A stretch of DNA of 64,000 nucleotides from Streptomyces griseorubiginosus (GCF_001514195.1 NZ_KQ948734.1:588462-652461), one strand, 5' to 3'; shown: positions 47,866 through 57,001, counted from the first letter of the stretch. The notes: generated by a model not told the origin, from the letters alone. Made by a program: numbers and translations.

Positions 47866-49449
47866 TTACATGGGACTGTTACGGACCGCCCTGCCCGCCA
47901 AGACGTCCGTGCGTTCGCCGTCCTCGATCACGGGCTTGCCGTCGATCAGGACGTGGGGGATGCCTGTCGGGAGTTGGCGTGGGTTCTCGAAGGTCGAGCC
48001 CGGGGTCACCGTCCTCGGGTCGAAGAGGACCAGGTCGGCCCGGTAGCCCTCCTTGACCAGGCCCCGGTCCGGCAGGCGCAGTCGGGAGGCCGGGCGGGAG
48101 GTGAGGTGGGCGACGCACTCCTCCAGGGACAGCACGCCCAACTCCCTCACATATGTGCCGAGATACCGCGGGAACGTGCCGTAGGCCCTCGGGTGCGGCT
48201 TCGCGCCCTGGAGGATGCCGTCCGAGCCGCCGGTGTGGGCCGGGTGCCGCATGATCGTGCGGACGTTCTCCTCGTGGCCGACGTGCTGGAGGATCGACGG
48301 GGCCAGCCGGTCGGTGAGGAGCAGGTGGCGGGCGGTCGTCCAGCCGTCCAGGCGGCGGCCCACGTACCGCGTCAACGCCGGGTCCCCGACCCCCGAGATC
48401 TCGATCGTGTCCCAGTCCACCGGTACCCCGTGGCAGCCGTCCGCGCCGACCACCTCCAGGTCGTGGCGGATGCGCTCGGCCGTCCCGTCGTCCGCGAGCC
48501 TCCGCAGGGTCTCCTCCGGGCCGCCCTCGCTCGCCCAACTCGGCAGCAGCGCCGCGAGGGTGGTCGAGCCGGGGGTGTAGGGGTAGGTGTCGAGGGTGAT
48601 GTCGGCGCCCGCCGCCAGCGCCTCGTCCAGGAGGGTCAGCAGCTCCGGCGCACGGCCCTCGTTCACGCCGAAGTTCATGGTGGCGTGGGCGAGATGGAGG
48701 GAGCAGCCGGCCTCCCGGGCCAGCGCGACCATCTCCGCGTAGGCCTCCAGGGCCCCCGCTCCGTACGAGCGGTGGTGGGGGCAGTAGTAGCCGCCGTACC
48801 GCGCCACCACCCGGCACAGCTCGGTGAGTTCGGCGTCCTCGGCGTACATGCCGGGGGTGTAGGTCAGCCCGGACGACATCCCCACCGCGCCCTGTTCCAT
48901 CCCCTCCGCGACCAACCGCCGCATACGGTCCAGCTCTTCGGGTGTCGCCGCCCGGTCCTCCCAGCCCACGGCGAGCGCGCGGACCGTGCCCTGCGGAATC
49001 AGATAGGCCGCGTTGACGGCGATGCCCCGGTCCAGGCGGTCCAGGTACTCACCCACCGTCCGCCAGTCGAAGTCGATGTCGTCGCCATGGCCGTTCCAGC
49101 CGGTGACGGCCCGCCGGACCTCCTCCAGCGTGCGGTCGTCGACCGGGGCGTACGACAGCCCGTCCTGGCCCAGGACTTCGAGGGTGACGCCCTGCGCGGC
49201 CTTGGCGCTGTGGTCGGGGTCGCGCAGGAGGGCGAGGTCGCTGTGCGCGTGCATGTCGATGAAACCGGGGGAGAGGACGAGCCCCTCCGCGTCCAGTTCC
49301 CGGCGGGCCTTGGGGCGTTGGCAGCCCGCGTCGGCCGCCTCCTTGACGATCGACACGATCCGGCCGCGGTCGACCACCACGTCGGCGCGGTACCAGGGGT
49401 CGCCGCTGCCGTCGACGACGTCCGCGTCCCGGATGACGAGCTCCTCCAT
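47866..49449 (-). CDS. N-acyl-D-amino-acid deacylase (amidohydrolase superfamily)
   Basis: The 527-residue zinc hydrolase removes acyl groups from N-acyl-D-amino acids. It has the amidohydrolase pattern: GLVLSPGFIDMHAHSDLALL with the HxH metal site, a QDGLSYAPV segment carrying the family's D-aminoacylase wording, MSSGLTYTPGMYA, HLAHATMNFG, and a late HTGGSDGIL with the catalytic Asp. It ends with the usual small beta domain (KEGYRADLVLFDPRTV). GGGAGG precedes the ATG. It lies 70 bases downstream of the PLP deaminase on the same strand, so product and next enzyme fit together. Confidence 0.9.
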   Translation of the reverse strand: MEELVIRDADVVDGSGDPWYRADVVVDRGRIVSIVKEAADAGCQRPKARRELDAEGLVLSPGFIDMHAHSDLALLRDPDHSAKAAQGVTLEVLGQDGLSYAPVDDRTLEEVRRAVTGWNGHGDDIDFDWRTVGEYLDRLDRGIAVNAAYLIPQGTVRALAVGWEDRAATPEELDRMRRLVAEGMEQGAVGMSSGLTYTPGMYAEDAELTELCRVVARYGGYYCPHHRSYGAGALEAYAEMVALAREAGCSLHLAHATMNFGVNEGRAPELLTLLDEALAAGADITLDTYPYTPGSTTLAALLPSWASEGGPEETLRRLADDGTAERIRHDLEVVGADGCHGVPVDWDTIEISGVGDPALTRYVGRRLDGWTTARHLLLTDRLAPSILQHVGHEENVRTIMRHPAHTGGSDGILQGAKPHPRAYGTFPRYLGTYVRELGVLSLEECVAHLTSRPASRLRLPDRGLVKEGYRADLVLFDPRTVTPGSTFENPRQLPTGIPHVLIDGKPVIEDGERTDVLAGRAVRNSPM

Positions 49450-49519
49450 GCCGGACCTCCCGCGTCTGGAAGCTGGTGAAGCTTCTGCCCGAAGCTTCGG
49501 AAGGGACGGTGCGGGCGTA

Positions 49520-50794
49520 CTAGAAGAACGTGCGCACGTAGTCGACGACCGTGCCGTCCGCCTCGGCCACCGGGATCAGCTGCCACTTGTCGAAGGACGT
49601 GCACGGGTGGGAGAGACCGAGGCCGACCCAGTCGCCCACCTCCAGGTCCACCCCGGGGGCGGTGCGCAGCCACGCGTGCTGGTCGGAGAGGGCGGTGACC
49701 TCGATGCCGGTCGCGGGCCGCTCGGTGCCGTCCCGGCGGACCACCTGGGGGAGGGGGAGGTCGAGGTCGTGGGCCGCGTCCCGCTTGCCCGCGTTGGTGA
49801 AGGCCTGCCCGGGGGTGGGGCGGGAGACGACCTGCGACCAGAGCCGGAACGCGGGCTCCAGCGCGCCTTCCTCCGGGACCCGGTTGAACGGGGTCAGCCT
49901 GCGGTAGTGGCCGTCGTCGTGCGAGACATAGGCGCCGGAACGCAGCAACTTCAGCACCGGCAGGGAGAGTTCGGGGATCTCGGCGAAGACGTCGGCGACC
50001 GCGTCGAACCAGGCGCTGCCGCCGGCGCTGATCACGATCTCGTCGAGTCCCGCCGCCGCGAACCGCCCCGCCTTGTCCAGGTCCGCGGCCAGGGCCACGA
50101 GCCGGCGCAGCCAGGCGTGCACCCGCTCCGGGTCCGGCCGCGGGACCTCGCCCTCGTAGCCGGCGACCCCGACGAGCCGCAGCGTCCCGGCGGCCGCGAC
50201 GGCGTCGGCGACCGCCCCGCACTCCGCCTCCGTGCGGACGCCGGTACGGGCGTCCGCCCCGGCGGCCAGCTCGACGACGACGTCCACCGGGCGCAACGCC
50301 CCGCGCAGCGCCTCGTCCATCAGCTCGACCCCGCGCACGGAGTCGACGTAGCAGACGAACCGGAAGTCCTCGTCCTGCGCGAGTTCCCCGGCGATCCAGC
50401 GCAGCGCCGCCGGGTCCACGAGTTCGTTGGCGAGGAAGACCCGCTGGACGCCGTACGCCCGCGCGACCCGGACCTGGTGGGGCACGGCCAGGGTGATGCC
50501 CCAGGCGCCGTGCTCGATCTGCCGCTGGAAGAGCTGGGGGGCCATGGTGGTCTTGCCGTGCGGGGCGAAGGCGAGACCGTGGCGGGTGGCGTACGTCTCC
50601 ATGAGCGCGAGGTTGTGCTCCAGGCGCTCGGCGGACAGGGCCAGTACGGGGGTGGTGAAGCCGCCGGTGAAGAGGTTGCGGCGCTGGGCGGCCAGTTCCG
50701 CGACGGTCAGGCCGTCCGCGTCCGGGGGAAGGCCCTTGAAGCGGTGGTCGACGCGGTCCTCCGAGAGGCGGGCGAGCGCTTCGGTACCGGACAC
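49520..50794 (-). CDS. PLP-dependent D-amino acid deaminase/aldolase (alanine-racemase fold, DSD1-like)
   Basis: The 424-residue fold-type III PLP enzyme resembles metal-activated D-serine dehydratases and D-threonine aldolases. The PLP lysine is in LAFAPHGKTTMAPQLFQRQI, and metal ligands are the His and Cys of GLGLSHPCTSFDKWQL near the C-terminus. FTTPVLALSAERLEHNLALM opens the barrel. It would convert D-amino acids to 2-oxo acids plus ammonia through an enamine, fitting the nearby RidA. The GTG at 50794 was chosen because GGGAGG precedes it; an ATG at 50836 is in frame but would put the palindrome at 50814-50830 in the coding region. Confidence 0.85.
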   Translation of the reverse strand: MSGTEALARLSEDRVDHRFKGLPPDADGLTVAELAAQRRNLFTGGFTTPVLALSAERLEHNLALMETYATRHGLAFAPHGKTTMAPQLFQRQIEHGAWGITLAVPHQVRVARAYGVQRVFLANELVDPAALRWIAGELAQDEDFRFVCYVDSVRGVELMDEALRGALRPVDVVVELAAGADARTGVRTEAECGAVADAVAAAGTLRLVGVAGYEGEVPRPDPERVHAWLRRLVALAADLDKAGRFAAAGLDEIVISAGGSAWFDAVADVFAEIPELSLPVLKLLRSGAYVSHDDGHYRRLTPFNRVPEEGALEPAFRLWSQVVSRPTPGQAFTNAGKRDAAHDLDLPLPQVVRRDGTERPATGIEVTALSDQHAWLRTAPGVDLEVGDWVGLGLSHPCTSFDKWQLIPVAEADGTVVDYVRTFF

Positions 50795-50813
50795 AGGGCC
50801 TCCCGACGAGTCT

Positions 50814-50830
50814 GTTGCAGTGTGTGCAAC
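50814..50830. promoter_or_regulatory. Palindrome between the deaminase and kinase genes (IclR operator candidate)
   Basis: GTTGCA (50814-50819) and TGCAAC (50825-50830) are exact complements around GTGTG. The site lies 20 bases before the GTG start of the deaminase and in the divergent region serving the kinase-iclR-ridA genes. The IclR protein encoded at 51993 is the obvious candidate binder. Confidence 0.5.
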
Positions 50831-50904
50831 GTCCATTGCGTGTACCGCTCAGTGCTGTCTAACATCCTGGCGAACGCCGGGTCAATGAAGGAGCCGCGAC
50901 CATC

Positions 50905-51996
50905 GTGAACGCCCCCGACGCCGTGGACGTCGTCGCGCTCGGCGAGTCCATGGTCACCTTCCTGCCCGGCAGGCCGGGGCGGCTCGCCGACGTGCCGTCC
51001 TTCGAGCGGGGGATCGGGGGCGCGGAGTCCAACGTGGCGTGCGGGTTGGCTGCCGCCGGCTTCGCGGTGCGGTGGGTCAGCCGGGTCGGGGTCGATGGGT
51101 TCGGGGATCACCTGGTGGAGACGGTCGGGGGGTACGGGGTCGATGTCTCGGCCGTGGGCCGTGATCCTTCGCGACCGACGGGGGTGTACTTCCGTACGGC
51201 GGGGGAGCGGGGGTCGGACGGGCACGAGGTCGCGTACTACCGGGCCGGGTCGGCGGCTTCGGCTATGTCGGTCGAGAACGTGGATCTGTCGGTGGTGCGG
51301 GCGGGGCGGGTGCTGCATCTGTCGGGGATCACGGCTGCGTTGTCCTCCGGGTGCCTGGAGTTGGTGCGTGAGCTGATGGCTCCCGGGGCGGATCGTCCCC
51401 TTGTCTCCTTCGACGTCAATCACCGGGCCGGGTTGTGGCGGGATGCCGGCGCAGACGGGCCGCGGGTGCTGCTGGAGCTGGCCCGGGGGGCCGACATTGT
51501 GTTCGTGGGGGAGGACGAGGCGGAGGAGGCGTGGGGGGTGACGGGGGGACCTTCGGAGATTCGGGCGGTGCTGCCTGAACCTTCGGTGCTGGTGGTGAAG
51601 CAAGGGGGGGAGGGGGCTACCGCGTTCGTGTCGGGCGCGGCCGAGTGGGGGCTGGTCGCGCAGTTCCCCGCGCCCCTGGGTGGGTTGCAGCCAGCGTCCA
51701 GCATTTTCGTCCCCGCCCTCTCCGTCGACGTGGTCGCCACAACCGGTGCCGGTGACGCCTTCGCCGCCGGGTTCCTCGCCGCGACCCTCCGGAACCTGCC
51801 CCTTCGTGACCGCCTCCGGCACGGTCACCTCTGGGCCGCCGCCGTCCTCACCGCCCCCGGTGACCTCGCCCCGCCCCCCTCCCGCGCACACGCCGACCGG
51901 CTCGTCGCCCTCGGGGACGGCGGGTGGGGGAGACTTCGACTCGGGCCCGGCTGGACACAAGCCGAGACGGCCTCGGAGGAGGTACGCACGCCGTGA
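50905..51996 (+). CDS. PfkB-family sugar kinase (KDG kinase-like) with an in-frame repeat element
   Basis: The 363-residue cytosolic kinase phosphorylates a sugar or sugar acid. PfkB motifs: ALGESMVTFLPGRPGRLADVPSFERGIGGAESNVACGLAAAG near the N-terminus, and VDVVATTGAGDAFAAGFLAA with catalytic Asp284. SFDVNHRAGLW and VVKQGGEGATAF are typical of 2-keto-3-deoxygluconate kinases. Codons about 248-263 (WGLVAQFPAPLGGLQP) are encoded by a copy of the dispersed repeat element and are not part of the family pattern, lengthening the loop before the active-site helix. AAGGAG stands 12 bases before the GTG. Downstream iclR overlaps its stop. Confidence 0.88.
   Translation: MNAPDAVDVVALGESMVTFLPGRPGRLADVPSFERGIGGAESNVACGLAAAGFAVRWVSRVGVDGFGDHLVETVGGYGVDVSAVGRDPSRPTGVYFRTAGERGSDGHEVAYYRAGSAASAMSVENVDLSVVRAGRVLHLSGITAALSSGCLELVRELMAPGADRPLVSFDVNHRAGLWRDAGADGPRVLLELARGADIVFVGEDEAEEAWGVTGGPSEIRAVLPEPSVLVVKQGGEGATAFVSGAAEWGLVAQFPAPLGGLQPASSIFVPALSVDVVATTGAGDAFAAGFLAATLRNLPLRDRLRHGHLWAAAVLTAPGDLAPPPSRAHADRLVALGDGGWGRLRLGPGWTQAETASEEVRTP
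51647..51691 (+). repeat. Dispersed GC-rich element, copy D (inside the PfkB kinase gene)
   Basis: The segment GTGGGGGCTGGTCGCGCAGT continuing TCCCCGCGCCCCTGGGTGGG and TTGCAGCC matches copy A (259-305), including the GGGTTGCAGC tail. It is in frame and has no stop codon, so the kinase remains open. Confidence 0.9.
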
Positions 51997-52754
51997 GCCA
52001 GACCGTCGACCGCGCGCTCAGCATCCTGCCGTTGCTCGCCGAGGGGCCCGCCGATCTCGGTCAGGTCGCCGAGCGGCTCGGGGTGCACAAGTCCACCGCG
52101 CTGCGGCTCCTGCGCACGCTGCACGAACACGGCATGGTCTACCGCCAGTCCGACCAGCGCTACCGCCTCGGCGCCCGCCTCATCGCGCTCGCCCAGGAGG
52201 CGATGGAGAACCTCGACATCCGCGAGATCGCCCACCCCCATCTCGTACGGCTGAACGAGAGCTGCGGGCACACCGTCCACCTCGCCGTGTACGAGGACGA
52301 CGAGGTGCTCTACATCGACAAGGTCGAGAGCCGCTACCCCGTGCGGATGTACTCGCGGATCGGCAAGCCCGTCGCCCTCACCGTCGCCGCGGTCGCGAAA
52401 CTGCTGCTCGCCGACCTTCCCGAGGCCGAGCGGCGGGCCCTCGCCGGCACGCTCGAATACCCCCTCTACACGGCCCGTTCGACACCCGACGCCCCTGCCT
52501 TCCTGGAGGAGTTGGCGCGGGTGCGCGAGCAGGGCTGGGCCGTCGACCTCGGTGGCCACGAGGAGTCCATCAACTGCATCGCGGCCCCGGTCCGCGGTGC
52601 CGACGGCAGGGTCGTCGCCGCGATGTCGGTCTCCGCGCCGAACGTCGTCGTCACCGCAGAGGAACTCCTCACCCTGCTCCCGCAGCTCCGCCGTACGGCC
52701 GACGCCGTCAGCGGCGAGTACTCCGGCAGAACGACAGCGAAGGAACCCGCATGA
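51993..52754 (+). CDS. IclR-family transcriptional regulator
   Basis: The 253-residue regulator has an N-terminal winged helix (SQTVDRALSILPLLAEGPADLGQVAERLGVHKSTALRLLRTLHEHGMVYR) and a C-terminal IclR effector domain. That domain carries ETV-like HTVHLAVYEDDEVLYIDKVES, MYSRIGKPVALTVAAVAKLLLADLPEAE and SINCIAAPVRGADGRVVAAMSVSAP. The GTG at 51993 overlaps the kinase stop by 4 bases and is preceded by GGAGGAGGT. It probably controls the divergent D-amino-acid and kinase genes through the palindrome at 50814-50830; the effector is likely a pathway intermediate. Confidence 0.93.
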   Translation: MSQTVDRALSILPLLAEGPADLGQVAERLGVHKSTALRLLRTLHEHGMVYRQSDQRYRLGARLIALAQEAMENLDIREIAHPHLVRLNESCGHTVHLAVYEDDEVLYIDKVESRYPVRMYSRIGKPVALTVAAVAKLLLADLPEAERRALAGTLEYPLYTARSTPDAPAFLEELARVREQGWAVDLGGHEESINCIAAPVRGADGRVVAAMSVSAPNVVVTAEELLTLLPQLRRTADAVSGEYSGRTTAKEPA

Positions 52755-53161
52755 CGGACAAGATCGCGCTCACCCCGAGCACCCACACCACCCCGCCCGC
52801 GAAGTTCTCCCACGGGGTGCGCAAGGGCAACATCCTGCAGGTCGCCGGGCAGGTCGGCTTCCTCCCCGCCGAGGAGGGCAGGCCGCCCACGCCCGCCGGG
52901 CCGACCCTGCGTGAGCAGACCCTCCAGACCCTCGCCAACGTCAAGGCGATCCTGGAGGAGGGCGGTGCCTCATGGGACGACGTGATGATGATCCGCGTCT
53001 ATCTGACGGACGTGGAGCACTTCGCCGAGATGAACGCGATCTACAACGCCTACTTCGAGGAGCAGGGCCTCACCCAGCCGCCCGCCGCGCGCACCACGGT
53101 CTACGTCGGTCTGCCCGCGGGCCTGCTCGTCGAGATCGACGCGCTCGCGGTCCTGGGCTAG
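52751..53161 (+). CDS. RidA-family enamine/imine deaminase
   Basis: The 136-residue trimeric protein hydrolyses reactive enamines and imines released by PLP enzymes. It has KFSHGVRKGNILQVAGQVGFLP, LREQTLQTLANVKAILEEGGASWDDVMMIRVYLTD, and PPAARTTVYVGLPAGLLVEIDALAVL with the conserved Arg (AARTTV) that binds the substrate carboxylate. The ATG overlaps the iclR stop (ATGA). Its place beside a D-amino acid deaminase gene fits the need to clear 2-aminoacrylate-type intermediates. Confidence 0.93.
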   Translation: MTDKIALTPSTHTTPPAKFSHGVRKGNILQVAGQVGFLPAEEGRPPTPAGPTLREQTLQTLANVKAILEEGGASWDDVMMIRVYLTDVEHFAEMNAIYNAYFEEQGLTQPPAARTTVYVGLPAGLLVEIDALAVLG

Positions 53162-53168
53162 CGAAGAC

Positions 53169-53276
53169 ACCGGCCCCATCTCCACGGCAGGCCCATATGC
53201 ACGCTCGCCCCATGTCCACCGCCGGCCCACATGCGCGCCCGCCCCATGTGCACGACCGGCCCCATGTAGGCGTCCG
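53169..53276. repeat. Degenerate 17-18 bp tandem repeat, about six copies
   Basis: Units built on CCGGCCCCATGTGCACG (with ATATGC, ATGTCC and ACATGC variants) fill the gap between ridA and the next gene. No promoter or gene is evident in it. Confidence 0.75.
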
Positions 53277-53297
53277 GTAACGATGTAGGGGCCGACT

Positions 53298-53885
53298 GTG
53301 CCGGGCACAGGATCGTCGACCATACTGCCCGCTGTGGAGCAGCGCATAGGTTCGAGCAGCCAGCCCCTGGAAGGCGCCGGATTCGACCCGGCCTACATCC
53401 CCGGGCTCACCTCACCCGTGTCCGGCGAGGCGGAGTCCGCCCCGGAGAAGGCGGAGGTGACCGCGGAGGAGGCCGTCGAGAAGCCTGCCGAGGAGTCCAC
53501 CGAAGAGCCCACCGGTGAGCCCGCCGAGGAGGCTGCCGACGGGCCCGCCGAGGAGGTGGCTCCCGACGGGCCCGTCTTCGAGGCATCCGACCGCCGTGCG
53601 AGGGTCGTCGCCGACCACGAGGGCGTACGGCTCTCCCTCGACGACCAGGCCTGTGAGTTCCGCTGGGACGAGATCGGCGCGATCGAGACGGAGACCCCTC
53701 GCTTCGGCAAGCGCTACACCCTCACCGTGCACACTCCGGACCGCCGCTGGTACCCGATCGAGATCGAGGCGGCGTCACGGTCCGAATTCGCCGAGTGGGA
53801 CCGGCAGTTGGACGCGGTGATGGACGAGTACTTCGAGGACGGGACTCCGGAGCCGGCGGAGGAGGAGTCCGAGGAGACTCCCTAG
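53298..53885 (+). CDS. Acidic protein with C-terminal domain shared with the 57002-58171 product
   Basis: The 195-residue protein has an acidic, low-complexity middle ([23 protein letters not shown]) and a folded C-terminal domain (about 95-180: [32 protein letters not shown], then [35 protein letters not shown]). That domain aligns with the end of the protein at 57002, sharing DxxGV, EFxWxEI and W-x(2)-QL. The strand-then-helix layout suggests a PH-like fold, which is inference. GTG 53298 is used; GTG 53334 is possible. Its stop overlaps the stop of the convergent carboxypeptidase (CTAG). Confidence 0.75.
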   Translation: MPGTGSSTILPAVEQRIGSSSQPLEGAGFDPAYIPGLTSPVSGEAESAPEKAEVTAEEAVEKPAEESTEEPTGEPAEEAADGPAEEVAPDGPVFEASDRRARVVADHEGVRLSLDDQACEFRWDEIGAIETETPRFGKRYTLTVHTPDRRWYPIEIEAASRSEFAEWDRQLDAVMDEYFEDGTPEPAEEESEETP

Positions 53886-55225
53886 CAGTACTGCGCCTGC
53901 TTGCCGATCGACCGGTACATGCAGTCCGAGTTCTCCAGCAGTTGCAGCACCGCGTCCCGGTTGCGTGACGTCTCCCGCTCGATCACCTCGTCGGGCGGGT
54001 AGAACCCGCCCCCGGAGCTGGACGACGGGTACATCTCGAAGGTGTACGAGAAGATCTTGGGCGTGCCCCAGAGGTAGTCGTCGATCGACCCGTCGGTGAT
54101 GTACAGGTCGCTCGCCTGCTCCGCCGTGTACCCGTTGCTCGCGGCCAGTTTCTGCCCGACCGCCTTGAACACGGCGTTGTCGTCGGCGGTCATGCCGGTC
54201 GCCGTGTCGGAGTAGGTGTACCCGTAGGGCCACAGCACCAGTTCGCTGTACGTGTGGAAGTCGATGTTGGTCTTGATCTGCTGCACCCCGCCGACGACCC
54301 GGCTGCGCACGAAGTTCGCGACCACCTTGACCTCGGGCGCCGACTCGGCGGACGGACCCCGGTAGGTCTCGGAGGACGTCGACCCGGAGGAACCGCCGCA
54401 GCAGCCCCAGCGGTAGGCCCAGTTGCGGTTGAGGTCCGTACCTACCGCGGAGGAACCGGAGTTGGGCTGGCGGTTCTTGCGCCACGAACGGTACGAGCCG
54501 GTGGCGATGTCGTACTCGCCGCCGTCCGGGTTGAGGTCGGGGATGATCCAGATCTCACGGTTGTTCACCATGTTGGTCACCCGGGAATCGCTGCCGTAGC
54601 CCGCGCCGAGCTCGCGCAGCAGGTACAGCGCCATCTCGACGGTGAGGTGCTCACGGGCGTGCTGGTGGTGGGTGAACAGCACCTCAGGTTCGGCCTCGTC
54701 CGTCGCCACGTTGTCGCTGATCTTGATGGCCACGATGTCCCGGCCCTGGTACGACGTGCCGATGACCCGCTTGCTCATGATGTTCGGGTAGGCGGCGATC
54801 CGCTGGTCGATCTCGGCGGTCATCTCGGCGTAGTTGTGGTAGCGCGAGTCGGCCGAGGGGAAGTCGAAGAGCCGGGCCTCACCGGGTGCGACCCGGTCCG
54901 GCGCGGTACCCAACGGCTCGACCTCGTAACCGAGTTGGCGAAGCCTCTTGATCTGCGAGGCCCGGCCGGAGACGACCACCGTCTCCTCGTCCGCCTCGTC
55001 GACCGTCACCCCGGTCTGCTGGATCGCCGTACGGGTCACGGGAGTCGTCTGCTGGTGGATCTCGTACTGCCGGACGTCCTCGGCGCTCGGGGCCGCCTTC
55101 GGGGCGCTGTCGGCGTTCGCGGAGAGCGGGGCCGCGAGGGCGAAGGTCATCAGGGAGGCGACGGCGGCGAAGGTGGCGTAGCGGGTGCCGCCGCGGGTGC
55201 CGGAACCGCGTATGCGAAGTCGCAT
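53882..55225 (-). CDS. Secreted M14 zinc carboxypeptidase
   Basis: The 447-residue exported protease removes C-terminal residues. The signal peptide runs to about residue 38 (LSANADS) and a propeptide to about 125. The M14 domain has zinc ligands His189 and Glu192 in [13 protein letters not shown] and His324 in IDFHTYSEL. The catalytic Glu397 lies in YTFEMYPS, with substrate-binding [11 protein letters not shown] and [13 protein letters not shown]. It resembles Streptomyces carboxypeptidase T/zinc carboxypeptidases. ATG 55225 follows AGGAGA. The divergent gene is an Nramp transporter. Confidence 0.94.
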   Translation of the reverse strand: MRLRIRGSGTRGGTRYATFAAVASLMTFALAAPLSANADSAPKAAPSAEDVRQYEIHQQTTPVTRTAIQQTGVTVDEADEETVVVSGRASQIKRLRQLGYEVEPLGTAPDRVAPGEARLFDFPSADSRYHNYAEMTAEIDQRIAAYPNIMSKRVIGTSYQGRDIVAIKISDNVATDEAEPEVLFTHHQHAREHLTVEMALYLLRELGAGYGSDSRVTNMVNNREIWIIPDLNPDGGEYDIATGSYRSWRKNRQPNSGSSAVGTDLNRNWAYRWGCCGGSSGSTSSETYRGPSAESAPEVKVVANFVRSRVVGGVQQIKTNIDFHTYSELVLWPYGYTYSDTATGMTADDNAVFKAVGQKLAASNGYTAEQASDLYITDGSIDDYLWGTPKIFSYTFEMYPSSSSGGGFYPPDEVIERETSRNRDAVLQLLENSDCMYRSIGKQAQYC

Positions 55226-55449
55226 GAAGTCTCCTGTGTTCTCCAGGGATTCCGGGATCTCCGGAAGCGGGGAGTGGAGCGGGGGGTGGTTCAGCGACGT
55301 ACAGGTGCGGGTGTGCCGCTTATCGTCCGTGCATGACATGGTCAGGTCAATAGGGCCGGGGTCCGCGGGCAGCCGGAGTGGTGGGGGCTCGCGCTTCTTC
55401 ACCGCATGCCCTCTTGCCGGTCCGAGATCTTTAGGGTTTCTTGACCTTC

Positions 55450-56760
55450 ATGGCGGACACCACGGACAACACAGTGACCGGTGAGGCGAGTTCCGTACCC
55501 CGCAAGGCCAGTTGGCGGTACATCGGACCGGGGATCGTCGTCGCCGCGACCGGCGTCGGAGCCGGTGACCTGGTCGCCACGCTCATCGCGGGCAGCAACT
55601 TCGGCTACACGCTGCTGTGGGCGGCGGTCATCGGCTGCCTGGTGAAGATCTCCCTCGCGGAGGCGGCCGGCCGCTGGCACCTGTCCACCGGCCGCACCCT
55701 GTTCGACGGCTGGGCGAGCCTGGGCCGTTGGACCACCTGGTTCTTCGCCGTCTACGTGGTCGTCTGGGGCTTCGTGTACGGCGCGGCCGCGATGTCGTCG
55801 AGCGCGCTGCCGCTCCAGGCGCTGTTCCCGGACGTGATGGACCTCAAGTGGTGGGCCGTCGCCTGCGGGTTGGTCGGGCTGGTCTTCGTCTGGTTCAACA
55901 AGTACGCGGTCTTCGAGAAGGTCATGACGGTCCTGGTGGGCGTCATGTTCGTGGTGACGGTGTACCTGGCCGTCAGGGTCACCCCGAACCTCGCGGACGC
56001 CTTCGCGGGCCTGCTGCCCGTCCTGCCCGACGAGAACGACTCGATCCTCAACACCCTCGGCCTGATCGGCGGGGTCGGCGGCACCATCACGCTGGCCGCG
56101 TACGGCTACTGGGTCAACGCCAAGGGCTGGACCGACACGGGCTGGATGAAGGTGATGCGCCTGGACAACCGGGTCGCCTACCTCACCACCGGCATCTTCG
56201 TCGTCGCCATGCTCTTCGTCGGCGCGGAGCTGCTGCACTCCGCCAACGTGGCGATCGCGAGCGGCGACAAGGGGCTCATCCAGCTGAGCGACATCCTGGA
56301 GGACGAGTACGGCTCGGCCACGGCCAAGTTCTTCCTCATCGGCTTCTTCGCCACCTCCTTCACCTCGCTGATCGGCGTCTGGCACGGGGTGAGCCTGATG
56401 TTCGCGGACTTCGTGGCCCGCTTCCGGGGCCAGGGCGCGCAGAAGGGCGAGGAGGTCGCCTCCGGCGCCCGCGAACGCTCGTGGCCCTTCCGCGCGTACC
56501 TGCTGTGGCTGACCTTCCCGCCCATCGTCCTGCTCTTCCAGGGCCAGCCCTTCCGCCTGATCATCCTCTACGGCGTCCTGGGCGCGGCCTTCCTCCCCTT
56601 CCTGGCCGGCACCCTCATCTGGCTCCTCAACTCGGCCCGCACCCCGAGGGAATGGCGCAACGGCCCGCTGAGCAACGGGATGCTGGCGATCGCGGGCCTG
56701 CTGTTCCTGACGCTGTGCGTGAAGCAGATCTGGGACCAGCCGTGGGGGGACTTCTTCTGA
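55450..56760 (+). CDS. Nramp-family divalent metal ion transporter
   Basis: The 436-residue membrane protein has about 11 helices. The first contains the GPGIVVAATGVGAGDLVATLIAGSNFGYTLLW segment that aligns with the metal-binding DPGN region of Nramp proteins, but with GAGD. The later helix 6 has LGLIGGVGGTITLAAYGYWVNAKGW instead of the canonical MPH motif. These substitutions suggest a divergent Nramp-related transporter whose substrate may not be Mn or Fe. ATG 55450 is the first good start, only a few bases after a TTG at 55441. No ribosome site is obvious. Confidence 0.8.
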   Translation: MADTTDNTVTGEASSVPRKASWRYIGPGIVVAATGVGAGDLVATLIAGSNFGYTLLWAAVIGCLVKISLAEAAGRWHLSTGRTLFDGWASLGRWTTWFFAVYVVVWGFVYGAAAMSSSALPLQALFPDVMDLKWWAVACGLVGLVFVWFNKYAVFEKVMTVLVGVMFVVTVYLAVRVTPNLADAFAGLLPVLPDENDSILNTLGLIGGVGGTITLAAYGYWVNAKGWTDTGWMKVMRLDNRVAYLTTGIFVVAMLFVGAELLHSANVAIASGDKGLIQLSDILEDEYGSATAKFFLIGFFATSFTSLIGVWHGVSLMFADFVARFRGQGAQKGEEVASGARERSWPFRAYLLWLTFPPIVLLFQGQPFRLIILYGVLGAAFLPFLAGTLIWLLNSARTPREWRNGPLSNGMLAIAGLLFLTLCVKQIWDQPWGDFF

Positions 56761-57001
56761 CGCGGGGTTGCGGTGGCGGGTCTTTCCGGGGAGGCAGGAC
56801 TGTCGGTGTCCGGTGTGGGTGACGCTCAGGTGGGGTGGGCAGGGAGGCCTGGGGCGGCGCCGCTTCCGTAGCGGGGCGTACGAGGGTGGCTGACGGCGGG
56901 CGGCTGGGCAGGTGCGGGAGGGGCCCGTCCCGCGTCGGCTGTCGGGGAGGGCGGATATCCTCGGCCGACGGGAACCACACCACCGACGAGGGCCGACGCA
57001 G

